From the NCBI GenBank assembly GCA_027317105.1, contig DAHVFH010000188.1, positions 1 through 9,861 of the forward strand: DNA of 9,861 nucleotides, written 5' to 3'. Positions within the stretch are counted from its first letter, which is position 1. Every line of letters begins with the position of its first letter. The notes below the pieces were generated by a model. It ran no database searches. It saw only the letters and a list, made by a program, of their open reading frames with translations, and was not told the DNA's origin. The translations under genes and the position numbers were made by a program. This document shows, piece by piece, positions 1 to 5,940 of this stretch. This DNA is from Cytophagales bacterium (GTDB lineage: Bacteria > Bacteroidota > Bacteroidia > Cytophagales > Cyclobacteriaceae).

Positions 1-1
1 C

Positions 2-925
2 TTTAGCGCCAAAGCAAAGAGTATTTTAGAAAAGGAGGCGACAAGTCTTGGCTTAAAAATCAATGGTGTTTCCAAAAAGCCTACCAATGGATTGGCTAAA
101 GTTTCCACACAAAGAATTGCTTTATGGAATCCTTATGGTGGCTCAATGCCCGCAGGTTGGGTGCGCTGGCTGATGGAGCAATATCATTTCAATGCCGACT
201 TCATTTACCCTAAAACCATCGATGCCGGCAATCTCCGCGATAAATATGATATCATCGTTTTTGTAACACGTGGGATTCCGGCCATAGGAAAAGAAGAGGT
301 CCCCGAGTGGGAAGCGAACCGGAAAGAGCCCACGTTAGAAGAAATCCCTGCGGAATATCAAAACACGATGGGGAAAATAACGAAAGAGAAATCAATTCCT
401 GAATTGAAAAAATTCATGGAAGCAGGCGGAAAGATTGTGACTATCGGCACGAGCACTAACTTAGCTTATCATCTTGGGTTGCCTGTAAAAAATGCCCTGA
501 CCGAAATTGTAAATGGGGAAGAACGAAAATTACCCAACGACAAATATTACGTGCCCGGAAGCATCCTCCGCGTTCATCTTGACTCTACTGAAGGCGCGAC
601 CTGGGGCATGGCTAAAAAAACAGATGTGTATTTTGAAAACAGTCCCGTCTTCAACTTATCACCGGAAGCCATCGTGCAGGGAAAAGTGAAACCATTGGCC
701 TGGTTCACAAATGAAAATCCGCTGCGTAGTGGTTGGGCCTGGGGTGCATCGTACTTAAAAGGTGGTGTTGTAGCGTTTGAAGCTCCGGTTGGAAATGGAA
801 AGTTAATTGCTTACGGACCAGAGATTACTTTCCGTGGTCAGGCGCAAGGCACCTTCAAGATGTTGTTCAATGAATTGTATTTTGTGGATGAACAGCGGAA
901 AGTTTCGTTGGAAACTAAGAAGTAA
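2..925 (+). CDS. M14-family zinc carboxypeptidase-like protein, C-terminal part (5' truncated by window edge)
   Basis: The frame is open from base 2, so the true start lies before the window; the TTG at 92 is an internal codon, not a start. About 307 residues are visible. The sequence (ALWNPYGGSMPAGWVRW, then NLRDKYDIIVFV, then LKKFMEAGGKIVTIG) matches my memory of the C-terminal glutamine-amidotransferase-like domain that follows the peptidase M14 domain in large exported Bacteroidetes carboxypeptidases. The catalytic zinc-binding part (HxxE and a distant His) would be upstream and cannot be seen, so activity cannot be judged. The protein is probably periplasmic or outer-membrane associated and acts on peptides. 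The gene ends in a strong hairpin 6 bases after the stop. Its last ~140 bases plus that hairpin recur at 1713-1898. Family assignment is fairly sure; substrate is unknown. Confidence 0.75.
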   Translation, partial: FSAKAKSILEKEATSLGLKINGVSKKPTNGLAKVSTQRIALWNPYGGSMPAGWVRWLMEQYHFNADFIYPKTIDAGNLRDKYDIIVFVTRGIPAIGKEEVPEWEANRKEPTLEEIPAEYQNTMGKITKEKSIPELKKFMEAGGKIVTIGTSTNLAYHLGLPVKNALTEIVNGEERKLPNDKYYVPGSILRVHLDSTEGATWGMAKKTDVYFENSPVFNLSPEAIVQGKVKPLAWFTNENPLRSGWAWGASYLKGGVVAFEAPVGNGKLIAYGPEITFRGQAQGTFKMLFNELYFVDEQRKVSLETKK

Positions 926-970
926 CGTTAAAACCATCGTCCCCGAAAACGGAGACGATGGTTGGAAAGA
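785..970 (+). repeat. Direct repeat copy 1 (3' end of the M14-like gene plus its hairpin)
   Basis: This stretch aligns to 1713-1898 at about 90% identity by eye, with one single-base deletion in the coding part and one single-base insertion in the hairpin of the second copy. Similarity is best from AGTTTCGTTGG through the hairpin and falls off towards the 5' side, where it stops abruptly. The two copies are in the same orientation, 928 bases apart, and enclose a toxin-antitoxin module. Confidence 0.9.
932..963 (+). terminator. Hairpin after the M14-like gene
   Basis: AACCATCGTC pairs perfectly with GACGATGGTT, extended by CCCG/CGG around an AAAA loop. It starts 6 bases after the stop codon. 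No T-run follows on the plus strand, so it is not a textbook intrinsic terminator; it may act as a 3' stabiliser or with Rho. A near-identical hairpin lies at 1859-1891. Confidence 0.6.
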
Positions 971-1064
971 GACCTAGTCTCGGCCAGTAACGTTGATAAA
1001 ATAAAGAGTGCATTTGTTTTCGTGCTCGTCAGGGACAAATACAACTTGGGTTGTGATAAGCAAC

Positions 1065-1366
1065 CTATAACCTTAACCTCATTGGATTTTGGCGAGGGTC
1101 AAAAAGCGTCACAATGTTTATTGTGTTCTCACTTGTTTTGTAATAGATTACCGTCTGTTTCGTAAGAACGGATCTCCTCACATTTTTTCTCTTTGTAGTC
1201 TTTGGAAACAGTCTTGGATTAATGGTTATTAGATCAAGTCGTTTATTGAGTCGCCTGGCGAAATTCTGAATTTCTTTTGAGTCCAGTTTTCAGTTAAATA
1301 GTTTATAATCTTTTGTAAGTCCGCCAATGCCCTTTCAGACCAGAGCAATTTATAACCACTTTTCAT
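1065..1366 (-). pseudogene. ParE/RelE-superfamily toxin, frameshifted
   Basis: The ATG (1366-1364) overlaps the antitoxin's end by 17 bases and opens a frame reading MKSGYKLLWSERALADLQKI, then INYLTENWTQ. After this the frame is lost at a short A-run on the minus strand (T-run 1275-1278). Adding one A restores a continuous frame, QNFARRLNKRLDLI...LFPKTTKR...VRRSVLTKQTVIYYKT...IVTLFDPRQNP, to TAG at 1067-1065. The repaired product is 100 residues, normal for this family. WSERALADL near the start and the terminal LFDPRQNP are hallmarks of ParE-like plasmid-stabilisation toxins, which block gyrase or cleave mRNA depending on the branch. With the frameshift the product stops early and lacks the C-terminal strands, so it is probably inactive. 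A sequencing error or programmed frameshift cannot be excluded. Confidence 0.8.
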
Positions 1367-1589
1367 ATAGCTTTTTAGCTTCCTTATGTGGTTTTACTCG
1401 TCCAGCTTTAATGTCTGCCAGTCCCTTGTCAATTGCCGTTTTCTCCTCGTCAGTTATTTCGTTCCACCAATCTATTTTTTTTGGATTCACCCTCAGCATT
1501 TTCAGGCGCTCAATAGCTGTATCGTCCCTAAGACTAGTCACCCATTTGATAATCTCAAGTTTTTCCTTCTCCATATTTAATTCGTTCAT
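1350..1589 (-). CDS. Type II antitoxin partner of the ParE/RelE-like toxin
   Basis: A 79-residue, highly charged protein. It carries KLEIIKWVTSL near the N-terminus, ERLKMLR in the middle, then WWNEITDEEKTAIDKGLADI and a basic tail ending KKLYEKWL. This layout matches small Bacteroidetes addiction-module antitoxins that precede ParE/RelE toxins: a short DNA-binding or dimerising N-terminus and a helical toxin-binding C-terminus. The toxin start lies inside the final codons (17-base overlap), which indicates translational coupling. ATG at 1589 is taken as the start; a second ATG at 1574 is possible. The frame is intact although its toxin is broken. In such systems the antitoxin usually represses its own promoter, but no operator is evident here. 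Family call is by pattern only. Confidence 0.75.
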   Translation of the reverse strand: MNELNMEKEKLEIIKWVTSLRDDTAIERLKMLRVNPKKIDWWNEITDEEKTAIDKGLADIKAGRVKPHKEAKKLYEKWL

Positions 1590-1712
1590 AATAGTCTTAT
1601 TTTATGTCCTAATTTAAACAATTTCCGAATCGCAACGGCAGTCGCGGAATTTTGACACTGTACCATTCACCGCTCAATGATTTGAAGTTAGGAAAACAAA
1701 ACGCAAATACAA

Positions 1713-1852
1713 CCAGTTGGAAATGGAAAGTTAATTTTGTAAGGACCAGAGATTACCTTTCGTGGTCAGTACAAGGCTCCTTCAAGCTGTTGTTCAATGA
1801 ACTGTATTTTGATGATGAGCAGCGAAAAGTTTCGTTGGAAACTAAAAAGTAA
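1713..1852 (+). pseudogene. Remnant of a second M14-like peptidase gene (3' end only)
   Basis: This stretch matches 785-925 without a gap up to about 1770. In the parental frame it reads PVGNGKLIL, meets a TAA at 1740-1742, continues GPEITFRGQ, then suffers a one-base deletion near 1770. It resumes in the next frame as VQGSFKLLFNELYF, then DDEQRKVSLETKK, with TAA at 1850-1852. With a stop, a frameshift and no upstream domain it cannot make a working peptidase. It is either what remains of a tandem paralogue or a duplicated gene end. The last ~25 codons are much better preserved than the first ~20. Confidence 0.85.
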
Positions 1853-1858
1853 CGTTAA

Positions 1859-1891
1859 AACCATCGTCCCCGAAAACGGGAGACGATGGTT
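1859..1891 (+). terminator. Hairpin after the M14-like remnant (second copy)
   Basis: AACCATCGTC/GACGATGGTT with an inner CCCG/CGGG around AAAA and one unpaired A. It differs from the 932-963 hairpin by one inserted G, which makes the inner stem complete. It is retained although the gene in front of it is dead, and there is no T-run behind it. Confidence 0.55.
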
Positions 1892-1898
1892 GGAAAGA

Positions 1899-2122
1899 TT
1901 AATTTTCAATCATTAAGAAAATCTGAAAGGACGCAAGTCTTTCCGAAAGACATCAATTTATCCTTGAGGCATGAATTCTTTCTGAAACTAATCAACTTTT
2001 TTCCTAACAGGTTCTCATGTTGTTGAATCCTGTTCCCCTGGGCATCGGATCCAAACAAATAGGCTTTCCTCAAAGAAGTTTCCAGTCTAAAATAATTTCT
2101 TCATTACCAAGATATAAATAAT
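1899..2122. other. Gene-free intergenic stretch
   Basis: This lies between the repeat copy and the end of the MFS gene. The minus strand has one 55-codon open frame (TTG at 2073 to TGA at 1906) with no recognisable family, start signal or neighbour logic, so it is not called as a gene. I see no RNA gene, clear terminator or mobile-element end here. Confidence 0.5.
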
Positions 2123-3373
2123 TCATTCAGCCTTCACCTCCACTGGCTTCATGTTTTTCTTCATACTACTTCTCGCCCATATCGCACTGGCAAGCGTAAG
2201 CACTGCGCCTAGCAACATCGCAGCGCCCGGAAAATAAATCGGGGCTTTCGGGCCGGTGAAATAAGCAAACAATCCATTCATGATTGGAGGACCGATTATC
2301 GAAGAGGCGCTCATCATGCTGGTAAAACCGCCTTGCAATTCGCCTTGCTCATTGGCGGGCAATACTTCAGACATGATGCCTTGCAATGCGGGACCGGCAA
2401 TGCCGCCCATACAATACACCACGGTGAAGGCATACATCATCCAAGCCTCGGTAGCGTAGGCAAACAATAAAAATCCAAGTGCGTAGAGCGCCAATCCAAT
2501 ATACACGCTGCGCTGTTGGCCAAGTTTCGGAATGATAACCCGAATTAACCCACCCTGAACAACAGATACGGCTACGCCAATCACCACTAAGGAAAGTCCA
2601 ATTTGCCCAGGTGTCCAGTTAAATTTTTCGGTGGTGTAATACGACCAATTGCTTTGCACTGCATGACCCGCGATATACACCAAGGCCAACGAAACAAACA
2701 ACCCTACGACCACTTTAAAACGAAACAGACTTTTAAAAGTACCGATTGGGTTCGCTCTTGCCCAGGTAAATTTTCTTCTGTTTTCTTCTTTGAGCGATTC
2801 CGGCAAAATAAAATAGCCATATAAAAAATTAAGCAGCGCCAGTGCAGCCGCGGCAAAGAAAGGCACGCGCGATCCGTAGTTGCCTAAAAAACCCCCGATA
2901 CCAGGGCCGATGATAAAACCCAATCCAAAGGCTGCGCCCAACATGCCAAAGTTTTGCGCTTTCTTTTCAGGTGTGCTAATATCAGCAATGTATGCCCCAG
3001 CCGTGCTGAAGCTCGCACCCATCACCCCGGCAATAATCCGTCCGGCAAACAACCAAATAATACTAGGTGCAAAGGCAATGACCAAATAGTCGATGCCAAA
3101 CCCAAATAATGAGCCCAATAAAACAGGCCTACGTCCAAACCGGTCACTGAGACCACCTACAATGGGCGCACAAAAAAATTGAGTGATGGCATACGATGCA
3201 ATCAGCCACCCGCCATAGGTGGCCGCCAGACTCACACTAGCTAAATTACTGGTGCTACCGCCTAAAAGTTCGCGAACGAGGTTGGGCATCACGGGGATGA
3301 TAATGCCCCAACCGGTGACGTCTAATAATAAGGTAATGAAGATAAACCCAATGGCAGGACGTTTGACAGGCAT
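2123..3373 (-). CDS. MFS efflux transporter, TCR/Tet group
   Basis: A 416-residue inner-membrane protein with about 12 hydrophobic helices. The N-terminus (ITLLLDVTGWGIIIPVMPNL) fits helix 1 of the TetA-like group. MFS motif A is present in the helix 2-3 loop (GGLSDRFGRRPVLL). An antiporter-type motif C follows in helix 5 (GAAFGLGFIIGPGIGG), and LPESL stands before the central loop near residue 190. Length is normal and the frame intact, so it should work as a proton-driven drug or metabolite exporter. Chromosomal Bacteroidetes proteins of this type are often named after tetracycline resistance without proof; the substrate is unknown here. The gene stands alone, divergent from the sigma factor gene. 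ATG at 3373 is the natural start. No good TAnnTTTG promoter is visible upstream. Confidence 0.85.
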   Translation of the reverse strand: MPVKRPAIGFIFITLLLDVTGWGIIIPVMPNLVRELLGGSTSNLASVSLAATYGGWLIASYAITQFFCAPIVGGLSDRFGRRPVLLGSLFGFGIDYLVIAFAPSIIWLFAGRIIAGVMGASFSTAGAYIADISTPEKKAQNFGMLGAAFGLGFIIGPGIGGFLGNYGSRVPFFAAAALALLNFLYGYFILPESLKEENRRKFTWARANPIGTFKSLFRFKVVVGLFVSLALVYIAGHAVQSNWSYYTTEKFNWTPGQIGLSLVVIGVAVSVVQGGLIRVIIPKLGQQRSVYIGLALYALGFLLFAYATEAWMMYAFTVVYCMGGIAGPALQGIMSEVLPANEQGELQGGFTSMMSASSIIGPPIMNGLFAYFTGPKAPIYFPGAAMLLGAVLTLASAIWARSSMKKNMKPVEVKAE

Positions 3374-3500
3374 AATGGAAAATTTGCGTGAAAATACTAA
3401 GGAATCGGTTAATCGTTATCCGTTATTTGTTAATGGTTAATCAGCTAATAGTTAATTACCACTGACAGTTGCAGCTTATTAACTAATAACTTTAACGAAG
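3374..3500. other. AT-rich divergent intergenic region with GTTAAT-like repeats
   Basis: This lies between the divergent MFS and sigma genes. It holds several imperfect GTTAAT/TAATGG units and the 13-mer GTTATCCGTTATT (3415-3427), which recurs exactly at 6680-6692 in the inverted repeat between two other genes. It may be a family of small intergenic repeats. No gene is seen. Confidence 0.4.
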
Positions 3501-3501
3501 G

Positions 3502-3530
3502 TGTAACCTTTCTCACCCCATCCGGTAACT
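3502..3530 (+). promoter_or_regulatory. Possible ECF-type promoter of the sigma operon
   Basis: TGTAACCTT (3502-3510) resembles the AAC-containing -35 element of ECF promoters. CGGTAACTA (3523-3531) lies about 15 bases later where a -10 element would be. This would fit autoregulation by the sigma factor encoded directly downstream. It would place transcription start only a few bases before the TTG start codon. Match by eye only. Confidence 0.3.
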
Positions 3531-3540
3531 AACACGAAAA

Positions 3541-4098
3541 TTGAAAATACCCCGCGCCTTGACTACCGATGAACAGATTATGGAAGCCGTGAAAAACGGT
3601 GAGCTTCAGCAGGCTTCGGTGCTGTTTGACCGGTACAACAAGCGGATCTTCAATTTTCTTCGTCAGATGACCAGCGACAGCATGTTGGCCGAAGACTTGG
3701 CACAAAATGTTTTTCTACGGTTGATAAAATACCGGCAAAGCTATCGCGAAGGCAACCGGTTTCAATCGTGGATTTACCAGATGGCGAGAAATGTTTTTTC
3801 TGATCATTATCAGTCATCTAAAAATAAAACAAGAAGCCACATTGATGTGGAGAAAATGAGTGATCGAATTTTTGAATCAGAGGATAACACTGATGAACGC
3901 GAGCAGTTGCTGCACCGATCGCTGGCAAAGTTAAGTGAAGAGCAGCGTGAACTGTTGGTGCTCACCCGTTTTCAACACTTGAAGTATGAGGAAGTAGCCG
4001 CGATCATGGACACCACGGTGGCCAACATTAAAGTGAAAGTGCATCGTGCTATTGGGAAATTGAGAGAACATTATTTTGAACTGGAAAAAATAAATTAA
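3541..4098 (+). CDS. ECF-type RNA polymerase sigma-70 factor
   Basis: A 185-residue cytoplasmic sigma factor with only regions 2 and 4. Region 2 (about residues 26-92) contains LFDRYNKRIFNFL, the AEDLAQNVFLRL core-binding helix and FQSWIYQMARNVFSDHY, the -10 recognition and melting part. Region 4 (about 122-180) contains LSEEQRELLVL and the helix-turn-helix YEEVAAIMDTTVANIKVKVH that reads the -35 element. The start is TTG at 3541: an in-frame stop lies at 3526 and no ATG or GTG falls between. The first ATG at 3580 would remove the DEQI residues usually present before the EAVKNG helix. The anti-sigma-like gene follows after a 131-base gap with two palindromes. It likely directs transcription of this operon and unknown envelope-related targets. 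Confidence 0.9.
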   Translation: MKIPRALTTDEQIMEAVKNGELQQASVLFDRYNKRIFNFLRQMTSDSMLAEDLAQNVFLRLIKYRQSYREGNRFQSWIYQMARNVFSDHYQSSKNKTRSHIDVEKMSDRIFESEDNTDEREQLLHRSLAKLSEEQRELLVLTRFQHLKYEEVAAIMDTTVANIKVKVHRAIGKLREHYFELEKIN

Positions 4099-4113
4099 AA
4101 AATCCTGAGGTCG

Positions 4114-4135
4114 TGGTTCGTGTCGACACGAACCA
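4114..4135. repeat. Palindromic repeat, copy 1
   Basis: A perfect 22-bp palindrome: TGGTTCGTG, central TCGA, then the exact complement. As RNA it gives a 9-bp stem with a TCGA loop. It shares the core GTGTCGACAC with copies 2 and 3. Relative to copy 2 its arms differ at adjacent positions on both sides in a compensating way, so pairing is kept. Confidence 0.9.
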
Positions 4136-4183
4136 TGGTTGAGGGTAAGGCTTATGGAAAGAAATAAATTAAATCCAGATTCA

Positions 4184-4207
4184 GTGGTCTGTGTCGACAC
4201 AGACCAC
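4184..4207. repeat. Palindromic repeat, copy 2
   Basis: A perfect 24-bp palindrome: GTGGTCTGTG, central TCGA, then CACAGACCAC. It lies 22 bases before the anti-sigma ATG, in the sigma/anti-sigma gap. As RNA it would be a 10-bp hairpin that could affect stability, ribosome access or read-through. It may also be a dispersed element with no local role. Confidence 0.9.
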
Positions 4208-4229
4208 GGGTGGGTTAAAATTTGAAATT

Positions 4230-5048
4230 ATGGAAAAAGAAAAATTAGAAAGTCTGTTGATCGAATACATCGATGGCAAACTTAACAATACCGATCAGGC
4301 GATAATAGAAAAGGAACTTACCAACAACGAAAGCAGTGCAAAGCTTTATGCGCAATTGAAGGAAGTCATGAATTTGATGGAGCATTTAAAAGCAGCTGCG
4401 CCTACTCATTCGTTGAAACAAAATTTTGAAAAAGCATTGCAAGGCGAAATTTCAAAATCAGAGAACAAGCCGGAAAATGCGTGGTCTACATCGACACAGA
4501 CCACAAGTAAGAAAAAGCAAGTGTTCTTTCAACCCTGGTTGCTACGTGTTGCTGCCGCAGTTGTGCTGGTCATGGTTGGCATCGTCATCGGAAATTGGAT
4601 CAACACCACACGACAAAACAATCAGGAGCTGGCTCAATTGAAAGAAGAGATGGAAACGAATAAAAAAATGATGTTGGCCATGTTGGAGAACCAACAATCG
4701 GCAAGTCAGCGCGTCATGGGCGCCACCGTAGCTTATGAGCTCTCTGCACCTGATGATGAGATTGTCAACGTGTTGGTCAAGACAATGAATGAGGATCCCA
4801 ATACCAACGTGCGGCTCGCTGCCCTCGAAGCACTGGGCAAATTTTATCAGCAAAGCCACGTGCGCAAAGCATTGCTCACCGCCTTGTCCACGCAAAAAGA
4901 TCCGATGGTACAAATTGCTTTGATTCGATTGCTCGTGGAAATGAAAGAGAAACAAGTGGTGAATGAATTACAAAAAATCACGCACGATGAAAAAGTGATG
5001 AAAGCCGTAAAAGATGAAGCTCACTCAGGAATATTAAAACTTTCTTAA
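4230..5048 (+). CDS. Membrane anti-sigma-like protein with C-terminal HEAT-like repeats
   Basis: A 272-residue protein from ATG 4230; a longer GTG start at 4191 is rejected because it begins inside a palindromic repeat. Residues 1-60 (MEKEKLESLLIEYIDGKL, then a helix ending KLYAQLKEV) look like the cytoplasmic domain of Bacteroidetes anti-sigma factors, but the zinc-binding His/Cys set is absent. One membrane helix spans about 103-124 (WLLRVAAAVVLVMVGIVIG). A charged, probably coiled-coil segment follows (130-155), then helix pairs from about 172 to the end with HEAT character (NTNVRLAALEALGKF, KDPMVQIALIRLLVEM). The C-terminus should be periplasmic. It most likely holds the upstream sigma factor and senses an envelope signal. 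Residues 85-92 (WSTSTQTT) are encoded by a palindromic repeat, forming an added linker before the membrane helix. Confidence 0.75.
   Translation: MEKEKLESLLIEYIDGKLNNTDQAIIEKELTNNESSAKLYAQLKEVMNLMEHLKAAAPTHSLKQNFEKALQGEISKSENKPENAWSTSTQTTSKKKQVFFQPWLLRVAAAVVLVMVGIVIGNWINTTRQNNQELAQLKEEMETNKKMMLAMLENQQSASQRVMGATVAYELSAPDDEIVNVLVKTMNEDPNTNVRLAALEALGKFYQQSHVRKALLTALSTQKDPMVQIALIRLLVEMKEKQVVNELQKITHDEKVMKAVKDEAHSGILKLS
4481..4504. repeat. Palindromic repeat, copy 3, inside the anti-sigma coding sequence
   Basis: 21 of 24 bases match copy 2; the three differences are adjacent, in the left half (GTG to ACA at 4488-4490). They destroy the inner pairing while the outer 7 bp (GTGGTCT/AGACCAC) still match. 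The copy length is a multiple of three and adds eight residues without a stop, in the linker before the membrane helix where an insertion would be tolerated. Confidence 0.85.
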
Positions 5049-5083
5049 AAAAAATTCAACAAAAAAAATTAAAAACTAAAGTC

Positions 5084-5854
5084 ATGAAAAAATTAGTATT
5101 GATAATCGGCATAATGGTAGCAACAATCTGTGCCGCTTTGGCTCAGGATTTTAAAATTGCGAAAACCACAGGGCGCCTGGAAATCTACGCAGGGCGTGTT
5201 ACCGTAGAAGGAACAACGGGCAATGAAATCATATTCACCTCGGGAAAAGACCATGACAATGATAAAGATGAAGACGATCGGTCAAAAGGCCTACGCGCCA
5301 TCAATGGCCTTGGCCTCGAAGACAACACAGGGCTGGGTGTCAACGTAGTCGACAAGGGCAATGTCGTGGAGGTCCGTCAACTTAGAAAAATGAATTCTCC
5401 AAGCATCAAAATTTTGGTTCCAAAAGGGGTGATCGTTTCATTCCAGCACGAGTCACAATACGGTGGGGAAGCAAAATTCAAAAACATGGAAAACGAAATT
5501 GAAGTCTCCGCCACCTATAACAGCATAGAACTGGAAAACGTTACCGGACCGATGACCGTAAAAAGTGTGTATGGTCATGTGGAAGCTAATTTCAGCGACA
5601 ATGTAAAAGGCCCCATCTCCATTGTTTCCGTGTATGGCTACGTAGATGTGACGCTGCCCGTCACGATAAAAGCCGATTTGAAAATGAGCACTTCTTACGG
5701 TGCACTTTATGCGGCCGCTGATTTCAAAATTGAATACGATAAGCAAGGAGACATGGTGCGGTATGATGACCGCGTGAACGGCAAAATTAACGGTGGAGGT
5801 ATGAAGATTGATCTGAATTCAAGTTACGGGAAGATTTATTTAAGAAAGAAATAG
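5084..5854 (+). CDS. Exported DUF4097-like beta-repeat protein
   Basis: A 256-residue protein. Residues 1-21 form a signal peptide (MKKLVLIIGIM, then VATICAALAQ) with cleavage near Ala20/Gln21. The mature part shows a recurring aromatic-Gly motif every 15-30 residues (SQYGG, SVYGH, SVYGY, STSYGA, SSYGK), typical of the right-handed beta-solenoid-like DUF4097 proteins often annotated as putative adhesins. An acidic patch (GKDHDNDKDEDDRS, about residues 54-67) may bind cations. No enzymatic motif is visible. It follows the anti-sigma gene by 35 A-rich bases, so co-transcription is likely. It shares the ending [ST]xYGxIYLRK with the next gene. Its likely place is the periplasm or outer surface; its function is unknown. 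Confidence 0.75.
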   Translation: MKKLVLIIGIMVATICAALAQDFKIAKTTGRLEIYAGRVTVEGTTGNEIIFTSGKDHDNDKDEDDRSKGLRAINGLGLEDNTGLGVNVVDKGNVVEVRQLRKMNSPSIKILVPKGVIVSFQHESQYGGEAKFKNMENEIEVSATYNSIELENVTGPMTVKSVYGHVEANFSDNVKGPISIVSVYGYVDVTLPVTIKADLKMSTSYGALYAAADFKIEYDKQGDMVRYDDRVNGKINGGGMKIDLNSSYGKIYLRKK

Positions 5855-5865
5855 CTTGAGTCATT

Positions 5866-5925
5866 AGCTACGAGCTTCGAGCTAGCCGCAATTTACTCGG
5901 AACTTGTAGCTCACAGCTCGTGGCT
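5866..5925 (+). repeat. Inverted repeat between the two DUF4097-like genes
   Basis: AGCTACGAGCT (5866-5876) pairs with AGCTCGTGGCT (5915-5925), with one G-U pair. Further AGCT-rich partial repeats lie in the 38-base loop, so alternative folds exist. TTTAAAAA follows directly. It could be a weak terminator or processing site that lowers expression of the second gene, or a small intergenic repeat. Confidence 0.5.
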
Positions 5926-5940
5926 TTAAAAATCTTGATT

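Larger units (their letters stand above)
1713..1898 (+). repeat. Direct repeat copy 2 (M14-like 3' end plus hairpin)
   Basis: Second copy of 785-970 in the same orientation. The bases before 1713 and after 1898 are unrelated to those around copy 1, so the repeat boundaries are sharp on both sides. The TA module and about 740 bases of other sequence lie between the copies. Confidence 0.9.

Noticed and set aside
1041..1054. ACAAC/GTTGT hairpin as terminator of the toxin gene
   Set aside because: Only 5 bp of stem and no proper T-run on the minus strand.
962..1165. 67-codon plus-strand open frame after the M14-like gene
   Set aside because: It runs antisense to the ParE/RelE-like toxin and has no family resemblance; the minus-strand reading explains the sequence.
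1327..1617. 96-codon plus-strand open frame with a hydrophobic composition
   Set aside because: It is the complement of the antitoxin gene; the Phe/Ser-rich content mirrors the Lys/Glu-rich antitoxin.
1906..2073. 55-codon minus-strand open frame starting at TTG
   Set aside because: No recognisable domain, no start signal, short enough to occur by chance.
2123..3373. Naming the MFS gene a tetracycline resistance gene
   Set aside because: Group-level motifs fit TetA-like transporters, but nothing in the sequence or neighbours shows tetracycline as substrate.
4154..4228. 24-codon frame (ATG 4154) across palindrome 2 ahead of the anti-sigma gene
   Set aside because: Possible leader peptide, but half of it is palindrome sequence and nothing else supports translation.
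4191..4229. Longer GTG start for the anti-sigma-like gene
   Set aside because: The added residues come from the palindromic repeat, and a typical anti-sigma N-terminus begins at ATG 4230.
5920..5940. GTG start for the second DUF4097-like gene
   Set aside because: It overlaps the inverted repeat and would push the signal peptide away from the N-terminus; ATG 5941 fits better.
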